From Cryptomeria japonica (taxonomy: Eukaryota; Streptophyta; Pinopsida; Cupressales; Cupressaceae), in NCBI RefSeq assembly GCF_030272615.1, contig NC_081405.1:474875508-474939507 (forward strand): a DNA stretch of 64,000 nucleotides. Direction: 5' to 3'. The translations under genes and the position numbers were made by a program. Position 1 is the stretch's first letter. Each line of letters opens with the position of its first letter. Under the pieces are notes generated by a model. That model was not told the origin of the DNA. It made no database searches and saw nothing but the letters and a program-made list of their open reading frames with translations. This document shows, piece after piece, positions 42,817 to 54,247 of the stretch.

Positions 42817-43722
42817 TTCCTTCTAGGGCTAGGATTCTCATGCACAAGCCTATCCTCAGATAAAGCCTTATGTAGGGGGACATCCTCAACTTGAATGTCA
42901 CCACCTAAAGTCAAAACTCCAACAAGAGGCCATCATAGCCTCCAATGTCTATCTTGTCTTGTAGAAGTGATAACATCATGAAACAATCCACTCCTCACCC
43001 ATAGTCACCATTGCAAGATTTTGCTCATCTAGCGTAGGTGCCCCACCATCATTGAACACATTAGAAATCTGCATAATTCTCAAAAAGTCCACATAATAGC
43101 ACTTCCCTAAATTCTCAAATAACATTGTCTGATCAATGACAACTTCATTTTGAATAATAACTTCATGCTTTACTAGATACCATAACCTATAGGGATTTGA
43201 CTCTTCAGAACTCTTCCCAGATTTACATCTCTTAGGATCTAGCTTCTTCCACTTTTCATCTGGAATGGACCATATGCAACTACCAAATACCTTGCACTAT
43301 ATAAAAAGGGCCTCCTACCACACCACTTCTCATGCCATGTCACATCCATTATGTTCTTTATAGGAACCATGTTAAAGATCTGATTAGCACAATTAACAAC
43401 ATTGTTTGGAAATATAACATGCATACCTTTGCATAGATACATCATGCCATCTCAACCAATGTCTTGTTCTTTTGCTATGGTACAGCATGTCCTTTGGAAG
43501 TAATATGGTGTAATTTTTTATGCAACATCATGATTCTTGGTTTCTCAATTTGATCTCAGGCATATCACTGGACACCTAGATTTGTTTCTCTAACAAAGCT
43601 CTCCACTCACTAAACCTCTACAAGGTAAGATAGTTCTTTTGCAAAAGAAAATAGACCCAAGTCCTCAAGAAGTATTGATTGTTGAGAAGCATTAAAAATA
43701 AAGGATGATTCATGTAACATAT
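42817..43722 (-). pseudogene. Old Copia element: integrase core and tail
   Basis: The minus strand reads, across frames, RTWVYFLLQKNY, FSEWRALLEKQI, KNKTLVEMA, VVNCANQIFNMVPIKNIMDV and TWHEKWCGRRP, then DEKWKKLDPKRCKSG and NPYRL. These are Copia integrase blocks ('F.WVYFLK.KS..F..F..W', 'RTLVEMARCML', 'NRVPTKAL...TPEE.W.GKKP', 'DEKR.KLDPK...C.F.GY'). Many stops. It connects to 52561 on one side (split by the chromovirus) and 35207 on the other (split by the giant LTR). Confidence 0.85.
43718..43722 (+). repeat. Target site duplication, left (CATAT)
   Basis: CATAT directly before the 5' LTR start TGTCATGCCC; repeated at 52556-52560. Confidence 0.95.
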
Positions 43723-44307
43723 TGTCATGCCCCTGCCCATTTCCAGCAATTAGACGATTTAAGAATAGTGCTAAACAATGAAGTGACGCTAGCAATAGAA
43801 AGTAGTGCTAGCACATTAGCTTAATTAAAAATAAATTATTATTCTCATGAGGCAGCGATGAAGGGTGGTGACTCCATCGAGGAATTAATATATAGGGCAA
43901 ATCATTTCATAGAGAAATCAATAATTTTTGGAATAAATATTATGACTGTTAACGATGAATTACAGCCAAGGAGGACAAAAACTCTCCAAGGTAAATTGAG
44001 AGTTTAAAGGACAAAAACCCTTAATTGCCATTGCTGAGTTAGGGATGAAAACCTCTCATTCAGGCAGATCTGAAAGCACTTGCAAAGTAGACATACAAGA
44101 GGAAATCATCAGTCTGAAGGAGAATTATAGCAGAAAATCAAGATATATTTATTTTCAGAATTATGTCAAAAATTGTTAATCTGAATATTACAATAAATTG
44201 ATAATTTTAGACCAAGTCATTTTTATAAATTTAATGCAATTGTCATTTTGAGTAAGGATTATTATTTTAGGGAAAAAGTTAGAAATGTTCTAGAAAGGGA
44301 CATTACA
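43723..44307 (+). repeat. 5' LTR of chromovirus
   Basis: 585 bp, TGTCATGCCC to GGGACATTACA. It aligns over most of its length with 51893-52555, which has a few extra segments. Confidence 0.95.
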
Positions 44308-44308
44308 A

Positions 44309-44321
44309 TTGGTATCAGAGC
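44309..44321 (+). promoter_or_regulatory. Primer binding site (initiator tRNA-Met)
   Basis: TTGGTATCAGAGC follows the LTR by one base. TGGTATCAGAGC is the standard complement of the plant initiator Met tRNA 3' end. Confidence 0.95.
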
Positions 44322-44459
44322 AGCAATCTTGCCAGCCTGCTGATTTAAAAAATTACTTTATGCAGTTGAGCCAAAGAGATCAATGGACCTTGGAAAGAGA
44401 ACGAAAAAACTAGAAGCAAAATTACAAGAAACTAGCAATCAAATTAAAGTTAGAGGATA

Positions 44460-45682
44460 AAATAAAATGGGTGATCATGAAGTGGATCAAGAGAATGAAT
44501 TGAAGGTTTATATGCAGCAACAAGAACAAACAACACAATTGCTTCTCCAAGCACTTTATGAATGATACAATCAGTTTTCTTAGGCCTACACAAACCCATG
44601 GAAGAGATATTAATTCAAACCATTCTGAAAATAACAACAAAACTTCATTTGGATCACCACCTAGAATAACACAGCCCACATGCTTACCTAGAGATGAGCA
44701 GTCGCAAGAAGAAGATGAACCAAACATGGCAGCAAAAGACTTTGATGAATGTATGGACTCATACTCAAGACTCGATCCAGATTTTAGAAGACAAATTCCA
44801 TTTAGAGAATATAATAATGCAAGATCACGAAATATCTTAAGAGAAAAAAATAGACAACCCAACAAAGATTTACAGCACAGATTAAGTAAGATGACTCTCC
44901 CCACTTTTGATGACTCGGGGAAGGTCATTGCATGAGCATGGGAATACCTATCTTTCTCTTAGCCCCATGACGGAAGACGAAGCCATTAAATTTGTCAATT
45001 TTCACTTAACAAGAATAGCACAAAAATGGTGGCATCATGGTCTAGTTACACAAGGGCATCATCTAATTGTAGCATAACTTCACACAACAACTCATAGAAA
45101 GGTTTGATAGAAAATCCCAGAGATACATTTTAAAGAGTTAACACGCTAAAGCAATGAGGTACAGTGGAAGAATATGTAGAAAAAATTCAAAAAAATCTCA
45201 GTTATGGTGCCAAATATTACAGAAAAAAAGACAATTTTTTTATTTATCGTAGGGATTTTAGAATCACTTAGGGGATTGATCCAAGCTTTTGAACCATCAT
45301 CTCTACAAGATGTTATTCAAAGGTCTTTGAATTTGGAAGACGCCACACCTAAAAACAAGACCTATCCCAAGAATATAACATCAAGGTCGCATAAGCAACC
45401 CTTTTACAAGGATAACTTGCAGCCAAAAGCATTATCTTCTCAATCCAACAAGGTGAAAGAATCCAAAAAAGAGCTTGGAAGGAAGAAATTGTATTTTAAT
45501 TATAGGGAGCCATGGGAGCCAGACCATAGATGTTTCAAGAAGGGACAAGTACACCATATGGAAGCAATGAGGGATGAAGAATCTGCGGAGGAAGAACTTA
45601 AACCTGAATATGTAATGGAAGAAGAGGAACTAAAGAAACAAGAAGTTAAGCTTGCAAGGGAAACATTTGCAACACTTCCAGG
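44460..45682 (+). pseudogene. Chromovirus gag
   Basis: Frames read KMTLPTFDDSGKVIA, then (with stops) MVASWSSYTR in place of the W-W block, GTVEEYVEKIQKNLSY, and an open stretch 45204-45787 with VGILESLRGLIQAFEPSSLQ and DVIQRSLNLEDATPKNKTY. A damaged knuckle, YFNYREPWEPDHRC, replaces the usual CxxCxxPWxPGHRC. Gag ends at about 45682, where the insertion 45688-47369 breaks it just before the protease. Confidence 0.8.
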
Positions 45683-45687
45683 GGACC

Positions 45688-47369
45688 TGTTATCTCAAAA
45701 GCTTGCACCCTTGCTGAGCTATCAACTTAGCAACCTTGTGAAAAATGGAAACAACCCCGAAGTGTGGGACCTTGCGCAAGGGGGTTGAATCTCCGGAGAA
45801 GGTCGGCTTCCTTCTCAATCTAAGTGCAGGTGTTGAACCAACTCAACACTTCAAAAACTTACTCCTAAGCCTATCCTAACAACTTGCAAAGGAAAAGGGA
45901 AGAGAGAAATGTTTAAAATAAAAGGAGGTGATGCACCAAGAAGAGATTGTTTCTCTCCCTACCCGAAATGGCATAAAGAATCAACCAAAATACCCAGGAG
46001 ACGGACAAACTCCAATTGTATGAGTGACCCCAATGGATGTATGGAGGTTAGAATTCACTGAATGTCAAGAGGGGAGAAGGTTTCCCACAAGTCACACTCA
46101 AAAATAATTTTAACATAGCATATATGAGAGAAGAACCACAAAACATACACCTATGATGAAGGTAAGGAACATACACGGCATACATAAGTTGAAGGAAGGC
46201 AAGAATGGTGATTTCAATTCATTATAAGGCCAATGGCCAAACTTACAGTTGCAAAAATGCAAGATAAATACAAGAGAAGTGAAAGAGCATAGAATAGCTC
46301 AAGCCAGCAGGGACACAACCCTTTCCAATGAGGCTTAACAGCTTTTATATAGAAAATTGGTTACAAGAGCGATCATGACCCCTGTGTGTACAGGGAAATG
46401 TCAGTCTAAGAGTGTAGGGAAGTGCATGCACTTGACTTTTGTACATGCAAGCAACCTAGCCATACCGTGAAAAGGCAACCCTGAGAAGGGTGGATTGATT
46501 GACCTTCCAAAGTCGGAGCATGCAGACATGACATAAACCACCACAACAAGCATGGCCCTGTACCTCTCTTGATGGAAATCCTGCCAAAATCATTAAATGC
46601 ACCCCTGTAGCTCCACAAAAGAAGGTGCACAAGTCACAAAAGTTGTCGGAGCATTTAAAGATGAGTGTTGATCATGCCATCCGGAAGTGTTGCCAGCCGG
46701 AAAGAAGTCCGAGGACTTCGAAAACTCGAGTTCCCGAGGTGGGGAAGACAAGGAAGGAACTCCGGAACCTCGAGGTTCCAAGGTTTCGAAGTTCCGAGAA
46801 AGGGAAGAAGAGACTAAGCAAAAGGAAAAGGGGAGACCTAGCAAAGGAACTTTAGAACCTCGAGGTTTCGGGGTTCCGAGAGAAGAAAGGGGATAAGGGA
46901 AAGAAACTTCGGAACCTCGGGGTTCCGGAGTTCCGAATAAGGCAAGGAAAGGGAACTTCGGAACCTCAGGGTTCCAGAGTTCCGGACAACTGAAGAGGAG
47001 GGGGAAGAAAAGGGAGGAACTTAGGAACCTTGGGGTTCCGGAGTTCCGCGAAGGAGAAAGGAGAGGCAGCAGAGGGAAGGAACCCCGGAACCTCGGGGAT
47101 CCGGAGTTCCAAGGAAGGGAAGAAGACCAGGAGGGAAGAAAAGAAGAGAAGGCAAAGAGAAGGAGCTTCGGAACCTCGAGTTTCCAGAGTTCCGGGGAAC
47201 ATGAAAGAAAAGGGAAGCAAAGGGAAGGGACTTCCTCCAAACAAGACAACACTTCTCACCTCATAATTCCTCTGCTTTTCTCCTTGATCAACTAGGGCAG
47301 CGCTGGTCCATGGATCGTATCTCTGATCAGTTCTTACTGATGGACCAAGGGTGTCATAAAATGACAATA
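45688..47369. mobile_element. 1.68-kb insertion in the chromovirus
   Basis: GGACC occurs on both sides (45683-45687 and 47370-47374) and removing the segment rejoins gag to protease sequence (ATLPG to KYHPFRIR-like). The insertion starts TGTTATCTC and ends TGACAATA, so an altered TG...CA LTR is possible. It includes the GGAACC/GGTTCC repeat cluster at 46690-47200. No credible protein. Confidence 0.6.
46700..47200. repeat. GGAACC...GGTTCCGGAGTTCCG repeat cluster
   Basis: At least eight copies of (C)GGAACCTCG(A/G)GGTTCC(G/A)(G/A)AGTTCCG(A/G), separated by 40-60 bp of AG-rich DNA, occur between 46740 and 47200. Each is an inverted repeat (GGAACC/GGTTCC plus GGAGTTCCG) that could fold. The 219-codon minus-strand frame across it is a by-product. 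Confidence 0.9.
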
Positions 47370-47374
47370 GGACC

Positions 47375-47760
47375 CAAGTATCACCCTTTTAGAATCCGTT
47401 GTGTTTTATAATGTCATAACAGTGCTACACATAACTTCATTGATGAGGGTCTAGTGATGAGGATGAAACTAAGGCTGAAAACTTTGAGGGTTTCAAGCTA
47501 GTTATGGCTGATGGATTCACTATGCCTTGTGAACAAAGAATTCACTAACTAGACACCACTTTGGGGAGACACCGAAAATGTGAATATTTTTGTGGTAAGC
47601 ACGGGTGATATGGATGTGGTTTTGGGCATTATTTTCAGAAGACGTGACTATGTTTCCAATATTATGGCAAGGAAGTAATTCTACAAGGTCTATCAAATGG
47701 ATCTCCATAGATTGTGATATCTGAAAGGATGAAGAGGGCATTTAGTCATGGACAAGTAGA
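47375..47760 (+). pseudogene. Chromovirus protease remnant
   Basis: Reads KYHPFRIRCVL, HNSATHNFIDEGLVMRMKLK and FKLVMADGFTMPCEQRI across frames, the retropepsin block '(L)I DSGATHNFI' and its downstream strand. The catalytic D-S-G has become N-S-A. It is followed by the usual linker to RT. Confidence 0.7.
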
Positions 47761-47959
47761 ATGGGTAGCACAGTTTATGATCATGATAGATTTTCTCCCA
47801 ACAAAGGGAAGACCACTCATATTGATATCCAATCTATTCTAGACAAGCCTAGGAGGGATTTCAGCAATATTCCATTGGGATTACCTCCTAAGAGGAGTAT
47901 TGGGCACAACATTGAACTAGACGATGGAGCAAAACCGATCATCACCACACCTTAACCCC

Positions 47960-49026
47960 ACCCAAATAGATATAGGAAGAGAATAAAAAAACAATAAGGA
48001 ATTGCTTGATATGGGGCATATACAACCCAGCTCTTGCCCTTTTGCTTCTTCTATAGTATTGGTAAAAAGAAAGATGGTACCATGAGGATGTGTGGATTGC
48101 AGGACACTTGAATAAAAAACTATCAGGAACTGCTACCCCATCCTTTGTGTTGATGAAATAATTGATGAACTACATGGTGCAATAAATTTCTCTAAGATCA
48201 ATTTGCATTCCAGATAAGGATGAGGAGAGAGGAGGTTCACAAAATTGCTTTTAGGTGTCATTGGACATTTTAAATTTCTAGTTTTACCATTTGGACTAAG
48301 TAATGCCCCGGCTACATTCCAATCCTCCATAAACCAAGAATTCAGTAAACAGTTAAAGAAATTCCTTTTGGTATTCTTTGATGATATACTGATTTACAGT
48401 TAAACTTAGGAAGATCATTTAAGACATATTGATAAGGTATTGAGAATACTAGAGCAATAGTCACTATTTACTAAAGCATCTAAATGTGAATTTGGAATGA
48501 CTAAAATCTTCTATTTAGGGTATAAGATCAATGCCTAAGGAGTTAGTGTAGATGAAGAGAAAATTAAAGCAATAGTAGATTGGCCTCAACCTAAGACTTC
48601 AACACATTTAAGGGGATTTGTAGGACTCTACAATTATTACAAAAGGTTTGTCAAAGGATTTTCAAGGCTGATTGTCCCATTAACAATTTTAACTAAGGTG
48701 CTTTTTCATGGAGCAAAAAGGCACAAAGTGCTTTTGACAAGCTCAAAGAAATAATGAGTTCGTATTTGGTATCAGCCATTTCAGATTTCTCTATTCCATT
48801 TGAATTAGAATGTGACGCTTCAAGAGCCATTTCAGATTTCTCTATTCCATTTGAATTAGAATGTGACGCTTCAAGAGAAGGTATTGGAGCCATATTGATG
48901 CAAAAGAAACATCCAATAGCTTTTGTGAATTGCAAGCTTAAGGAAATGGAAAATAATTATTCTATTTATGACAAAGAGATGGTAGCTATTATGCATGAAC
49001 TAGTTTAGACAATACCTAGTTTGTGG
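47960..49026 (+). pseudogene. Chromovirus RT and RNase H, left part
   Basis: Identifiable blocks: [15 protein letters not shown], a FDDILIY active-site equivalent near 48377-48400, SKCEFGMTKIFYLGYKINA, KAIVDWPQPKTSTHLRGFVG, YYKRFVKGFSRL, then PFELECDASREGIGAILMQK and NYSIYDKEMVAIMHEL of RNase H. Several frameshifts. It ends at the solo LTR insertion, after the FRQYLVCGR equivalent. Confidence 0.85.
48775..48876 (+). repeat. Perfect 51-bp tandem duplication in RNase H
   Basis: Two identical 51-bp units (48775-48825, 48826-48876) repeat the segment encoding AISDFSIPFELECDASR. It is in frame (17 codons) but duplicates the first catalytic aspartate region. Confidence 0.98.
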
Positions 49027-49031
49027 GAGGC

Positions 49032-50175
49032 TGTAATGTACCGTACCTGATTAACATAATTAATCAATTTCAATATACTTAAATTGATTGAGAGACTAAT
49101 CATGCAGCCAGTCATTGATATTCTTCAATTTATTAATTATTAACAAGTGCTTATTTATTTTCCTCATTAGATGATTAATTTCATTATTCATAGTTCTTAA
49201 TATAGATATCAAACACTGCTACTACTTCAGTTTTAAGGGGAAGGGATTATGTATGTTACCAAAGAACTTAGAGACCAAATACAATTGGCTCCCTCAAAGT
49301 TTACAGATCCAAGCCCTTACTTATCTTGGGTCTATACCCTCAAGGCTTATAGGTCACTGATCCCCACCCTATCTTGGGACTTAACCTATTGCTTGGATTT
49401 AGACTGCCCCTCTTTGGAACATCTCATCCCCATCTTCTTAAATACTGATAATAGCAGCAAGAATGAAATTGCATTTACATATTCCTCTTATTGACCATTA
49501 CCTTAAGAGTTCTTCCTAATTAATAGTCTGAGATTATTAATTTGTACTGTTCAAGACATTGTATACACACACACACATATATATTCTTTAAATTATATTT
49601 CAGATATTATAGTTTTAGCAGAATGTTTGCAGAATAAAACATTAATAGTGTAACAGTAATTGTCCAACATACCGTTGGCAGCAAGATGCAATTTGCTGAC
49701 TTCCCTCGACTCAGCCTTTCTTCCTTTTTATCCTTCAATGCTTTCTCCCCACTTGGAATCCTGTCTTATAAACTTTTTCAATGGTCTTGTGTGCAAGGAC
49801 GTGGCTCTTAGTCAACGCCCCTTTCTTTGCACCCCTACCATAAATCGTGAGTCTCTTAATAAGCTGTTGCTACGAATAATGGAATCATGCCTTTCAAACA
49901 GCACTTCAATGCTTGGAATTAATTTTTTATATTATTTAATATTAATTAGTATTGATTGTAAATTAATATTAAATATTAAACATTATTTTTTAATTTATTA
50001 TATTATTTAATATTAATTGTTATTGATTGTAAAATAATATTAAATATTAAACATTGTTTATAAATTAATATTTAGATATTGATTATATAAGAATATAAGA
50101 TAGAAAATGGTTATATAAGAAATAAATTAATAAGATGAGAAAGAAGATAATTGATTATATATTAATATTTTTACA
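49032..50175 (+). mobile_element. Solo LTR (1144 bp) in chromovirus RNase H
   Basis: TGTAATGTACCGTACC... to ATTTTTACA, flanked by GAGGC (49027-49031) and AAGGC (50176-50180). Removing it restores ...LVCGR|LIVKSDHNSL in frame. There is no internal region, so it is a solo LTR. The AT-rich right part carries several ATATTAAATATTA-like repeats. Confidence 0.75.
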
Positions 50176-50181
50176 AAGGCT

Positions 50182-50310
50182 GTACAACCTGAGTTGGTCT
50201 AGTGGTGGAAAACTTGCTCTCAATAGAGGTCACAAGTTCAAATCCCACAAAGGGGGTAGGGTATGTACACCTTATCGGCTTTGGCCCATTACCTATCAAT
50301 AAAAAATATA
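50182..50310 (+). mobile_element. tRNA-derived SINE with 16-bp target duplication
   Basis: A 129-bp body has a pol III box A (TGGTCTAGTGG, 50195-50205) and box B (AGTTCAAATCC, 50235-50245), then a tRNA-unrelated part ending in ATCAATAAAAAATATA. Perfect 16-bp direct repeats TATTTTTACAAAGGCT flank it (50166-50181 and 50311-50326). It landed on the junction between the solo LTR and chromovirus sequence. Confidence 0.85.
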
Positions 50311-50326
50311 TATTTTTACAAAGGCT

Positions 50327-51665
50327 TATTGTTAAGAGTGATCATAATAGTCTAAAAGTTTTCTTGAACCAAAATTATCTAAATAATAGACAGCAGAAGT
50401 GGGTTAGCAAGTTGTAAGCCTATGACTTTAATATTGAGTACATGAATGGAAAGAATAATGCGGTGGTCAATGCTTTGTCACAAAGGCCTCATTTATGCTC
50501 TATGACGGATATTTCTGCTCACTAAAAAAATTTGATACTCGCTGAATATGCCAAGGATGCATTTGCTAATGCTATATTGGAAGGCAAGCTACAAGACGAC
50601 AAGTACAAGATGGTGGAGGAGCTCATCCTCTACAAAGACCAAATATATCTCATCCCAAGATCAAAAATGAAAGAAAGGATTTTAAGGGCATACTATGATA
50701 CTCCATTGGTAAGTCATCAAGGTTATTATAAAACATACAAACAAGTGAGGGAAAGATTCTCTCAGAAAGACCTCAAAGCAGATGTTTTAAAGCATATCAG
50801 GGGAAGCATGTTTTTTCAAAGAAACAAGATAGAACAGGCATTTCCAGCCGATTTGTTACAACTCTTATCAATACCAAATCAAAAATAGGAGAGTATTTTA
50901 ATGGACTTCATCACAAGGCTTCCGAAAGTACAAGGAAAGGATTATATATTTGAAGTAGTAGATAGACCAAGTATGCTCATTTTCATGCCATGTATTTTCA
51001 ATATAGATGGACTACATGGACTACCTCAAAACATCAAAAGTGACAAAGATAGTAAATTCCTCAATTTATTTTGGTAGCACTCTTTAAGTTGATTGGAACA
51101 GAACTTACCCCAAGCACTAGCAACCACCCACAAAAGGATGGGCAAATTGAAATTGTAAATAAGTGGCTTGAAGGGCATTTGCAGAGCTATATGACAAGGC
51201 AACAAACAGCATGAATCAAATGGTTACATCTTGGATAATATTGCTAAAATTCTAGCCATCATATGTCAATAGGAATGACTCCCTTCAAGACACTATATGG
51301 TTATGACGCAATACCATTTAAGGATTTAATTCTTATAGATAGCAGAATCCTTGGAGCAAAAGACTTGGTGCAACAGAGTGTGGATATTTAAAACACACTC
51401 AAAGAAAACTTACAACATGCCCAGAATCAACAAAAAATGTATGTTGATCATCATAGATCTGAAAGAACATTTTAAGTTGAATACGCGGTTTTCCTAAGGT
51501 TACAACCTTATAAACAATCCTCCCTCAAGTGGTGTAGAGAAACTCAAGCCACAATTCTATGGACCATATAAGATTATAAGAAGTATCGATAAAGTTGCTT
51601 ATGAATTGGAGTTACGAGCAAATAGTCAAATTTATAATGTCTTTTACATATCTCGCCTCAAGAAT
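50327..51665 (+). pseudogene. Chromovirus RNase H end and integrase
   Basis: Continues IVKSDHNSLKVFLNQNYLNN and RQQKWVSKL (RNase H end), then integrase: KDQIYLIPRSKMKERILRAY, DTPLVSHQGYYKTYKQVRER (HHCC region, partly degraded), MDFITRLPKVQGKDYIFEVV, IKSDKDSKFLNLFW and, at the C-terminal end, KLKPQFYGPYKIIRSIDKVA and YELELRANSQIYNVFYISRL. Stops and frameshifts throughout. Confidence 0.85.
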
Positions 51666-51671
51666 TAGACC

Positions 51672-51880
51672 ATGTCTAGAGTTAACCCACTTGATGAGGA
51701 TAAAAAATTAATTTTGGAACCCAAAGCCATCATTGACATGAAAGAAAATAAGTTAAGAAATAAGGTTATTCCAAAACATTTGGTTAAATGGAAGAATCCA
51801 CCTATGGAGGATGCCACTTGGGAAGGAGCAGAAATTTCCGATCAACCCAATTTAAAATTGCTTGAGGTCAAGCAATCTTG
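51672..51880 (+). pseudogene. Chromodomain of the chromovirus
   Basis: Reads EPKAIIDMKENKLRNKVIPK and HLVKWKNPPMEDATWEGAEI, the '.....R......YLVKWKG.P.EDATWE' chromodomain of plant chromoviruses that directs integration to certain chromatin. The domain is relatively well kept and ends at the polypurine tract. Confidence 0.85.
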
Positions 51881-51892
51881 GGAAGGGCGGAC
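51881..51892 (+). promoter_or_regulatory. Polypurine tract of chromovirus
   Basis: GGAAGGGCGGAC directly before the 3' LTR TGTCATGCCC; it is purine-rich in the expected place. Confidence 0.75.
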
Positions 51893-52555
51893 TGTCATGC
51901 CCTGCCCAATTGCTGCCTATTGTTGTCCATTTCCAGCAATAAAGCAATTTAAAAATTATGCTCATCTCATATACAATCAATTAAATAATGAAGTGACACT
52001 AGCAATAGGCAGTAGTGCTAATACATTAGCTTAATTAAAACAAATTATTATTCTCAAAAGGCAGCAATGAAGGGTGGTGACTCCTTCAAGAAAATGTTAT
52101 AAAGAGCAAATCATTTCATTGAGAATATCAACAATTTTTGGAATAGATAATATGTCTATTTACCAGTGAATTACAGCCAAAGAGGACAACAACCCTCCCA
52201 AGGTAAATTGAGAGTTTTAAGGATTAAATCCTTTAAATTCTCTGAGCAAGTTAAGGACAAAAAACCTTAATTACCATTGCTGAGTTAGTGGCTGAAACCT
52301 CTGATTTGGTCAGATCTCTAAGCATTTTTCAAAGTAGACATACAAGAGAAAATCATCACAGTATAAAGGAGAATTACAGCAGAAAATCAAGATATGATTT
52401 ATTTTCAGAATTATGTCATAAATTATAAATCTGAGTATTATAATAAATTCATAATTTTAGACAAAGTCATTTATAAATTTAAAGCAATAATCATTTTGAG
52501 GAAGGATTATTGTTTTAGGGTGAAAATTAGAAATGTTCTAGAAAGGGGCACCACA
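51893..52555 (+). repeat. 3' LTR of chromovirus
   Basis: 663 bp, TGTCATGCCCTGCCC to GGGCACCACA. It is the partner of 43723-44307 and slightly longer. Confidence 0.95.
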
Positions 52556-52560
52556 CATAT
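52556..52560 (+). repeat. Target site duplication, right (CATAT)
   Basis: CATAT immediately after the 3' LTR; matches 43718-43722. Confidence 0.95.
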
Positions 52561-53001
52561 ATCAAATTGAACCAACTCTAAGTGTCACTCTATATGAAAT
52601 AAATCAACATTCTCAAACTTATCTCAAGGATGCATACCACTCACATGCCCTCCACATACACCCACAATAGTAGTAGGAGGTAGACCATGGAACATATCTA
52701 AATGGCACATCTACTCCATGCTTGTAAAATTCAAGTGCCCTAATCTCCCATACCATATATATCCTCATCCATCTCAGCCACAAAAACAAATTACCCCTAG
52801 CCCTTAGAAACATCCCCAAACATAAATTGTATTTCCTACAACTACATGAAGCTTGTTTGCGATATCCTTCATCACAAATATATCAAGCCAAAAGCCTAGC
52901 TTCTTCCCTTGTTGAGTGATTTTTGGCCTATGCATATAAGATTAGCATTCAAATCACAAACGTGGCAAACACCATGGATAACAACATTACTCATATCAAC
53001 G
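52561..53001 (-). pseudogene. Old Copia element: zinc-binding/pre-integrase region
   Basis: Minus-strand pieces such as MVWEIRALEFYKHGVDVPFR and YYYCGCMWRACEW sit where Copia has its GAG-pre-integrase zinc finger (H..H...C..C). The resemblance is partial and the frame broken. Position between protease (53002-53328) and integrase core (43722 and below) supports it. Confidence 0.5.
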
Positions 53002-53328
53002 TCACCATTTCCAACAACAGTTAGTGTTGAAGTATCCGCAATTTAAATTAGAGATCTTCTCATCATTACATTTGCTAAGCAAAGTGAACAAATTAATATC
53101 CTTAGCCATATGATGCCTGCACCTTGAATCCACAATCCATTTAGATCTAGAAGTGTGAGAATACAAATCTTTGGACATGTAAGTAACAAAAGTAATATTC
53201 TTACCACTAGCCTTGTTGTCATAGTACTTGAGATATTCAATCTCTTTCTTAAGATCCTTCATCTTCTTCAAACAGGTACTAGCCATGGTTTCCTTTGGAT
53301 GTATCTTTTCACCTTTCCTTTTGGTCAT
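53002..53328 (-). pseudogene. Old Copia element: protease
   Basis: The minus-strand frame carries SKWIVDSRCRHHMAKDINLF, the Copia protease site 'W..DSGA..HM' with the catalytic D-S-G changed to D-S-R. The N-terminal part (KKMKDLKKEIEYLKYYD) is the gag-protease linker. Confidence 0.8.
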
Positions 53329-53349
53329 GTAAACATGCTGCTTCCAACC

Positions 53350-53912
53350 ATGTTTCCCAACTTTGTGAAATTCTCATATTCCATAAACAAAAGTAATCAC
53401 AACTCATAAAAATTTACTTTGCTTGCATCCTTCATTGCGACCCTGAAGAAAAGAAGTGTGGAGAGAAAGGCATCAAATGGCAGCTTCAGATTCTCAAGTG
53501 CAATCTCCACCAACTAATTATCATTTGTATTCTCCCCTGAATTCCCTAGCTGCTGCTAAATATCATTGATGCAGTCCAGGTAATCCTCAATCCAATCAAA
53601 ATCTTTTGGATCGAATCTGACTAAATCACTGTCCAACATGAAAATTCAGGACTCATTTGGCTTGTTAAACAAGTTTTGCAAACCATCCCACATCTCCTTT
53701 GGAGTCTTCTCCTAGAAATGAAAACGAAGTTAAGGAACAATGTGCACCTTCAAGATCACCATTGCCTGTCCTCTCTTCTCCAAAAAGTGAAAAAGTGTTT
53801 CGTCCTCTACACAATCCACCACAACCTAAAACCATAAAGTTCTCTCACTCATCCATACACAAACCCTACAGTTGTGCTTGACCATCATGGCAACAATTGT
53901 TATTGCTTCCAT
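53350..53912 (-). pseudogene. Old Copia element: gag
   Basis: From an ATG at 53912 (MEAITIVAMMVKHNCRVCVW) the minus strand reads HFLEKRGQAMVILKVHIVP, then KTPKEMWDGLQNLFNKPNES, FDWIEDYLDCINDI and ENLKLPFDAFLSTLLFFRVA. This is the Copia gag (UBN2-like) arrangement 'K.MWD.L...F'. Frames change and stops intervene. No 5' LTR or primer site is seen above 53912. Confidence 0.7.
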
Positions 53913-54247
53913 CTTTAGTTGAGATCTTTCCAACAAATATTGCAAAGAATGTAGCAAAATAGGGGAAAAAAAATGTTCAACTACATACTAAAATTACTAT
54001 AGCTATATATGAATAGACAAAGGATCCATTACAAATGCCAATACACATCCCTATCTTCAAATCTATTGATAGATATGCATAACCATGCAGTGTGTCTCCT
54101 TGTTCATTACTTATATATCAGTTATTCAATAAACTGCTCCTGGTTTAGGACTCACTGCATCCTCACAGGTCTGTTCAACTTTAGATAAAATTTTCAGCAG
54201 AAAAGATTACATTCAAAATTAACAAAAATATTATATAGCACTTAGCT

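Larger units (their letters stand above)
43723..52555 (+). mobile_element. Chromovirus (Ty3/Gypsy), full-length but decayed
   Basis: Bounded by LTRs 43723-44307 and 51893-52555 with CATAT duplications. A TGGTATCAGAGC primer site, gag, protease, RT, RNase H, integrase and a C-terminal chromodomain follow in order. It sits inside the old minus-strand Copia. Later insertions at 45688-47369, 49032-50175 and 50182-50310 interrupt it, and its frames carry many stops. Confidence 0.95.

Noticed and set aside
46593..47252. 219-codon minus-strand ORF, Pro/Ser/Phe-rich
   Set aside because: It is a translation of the GGAACC/GGTTCC repeat cluster; repeats of unit length that keep a frame open explain it.
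50195..50245. tRNA gene
   Set aside because: Boxes A and B are present but no cloverleaf acceptor stem could be formed, and 16-bp target duplications and a non-tRNA tail show a SINE.
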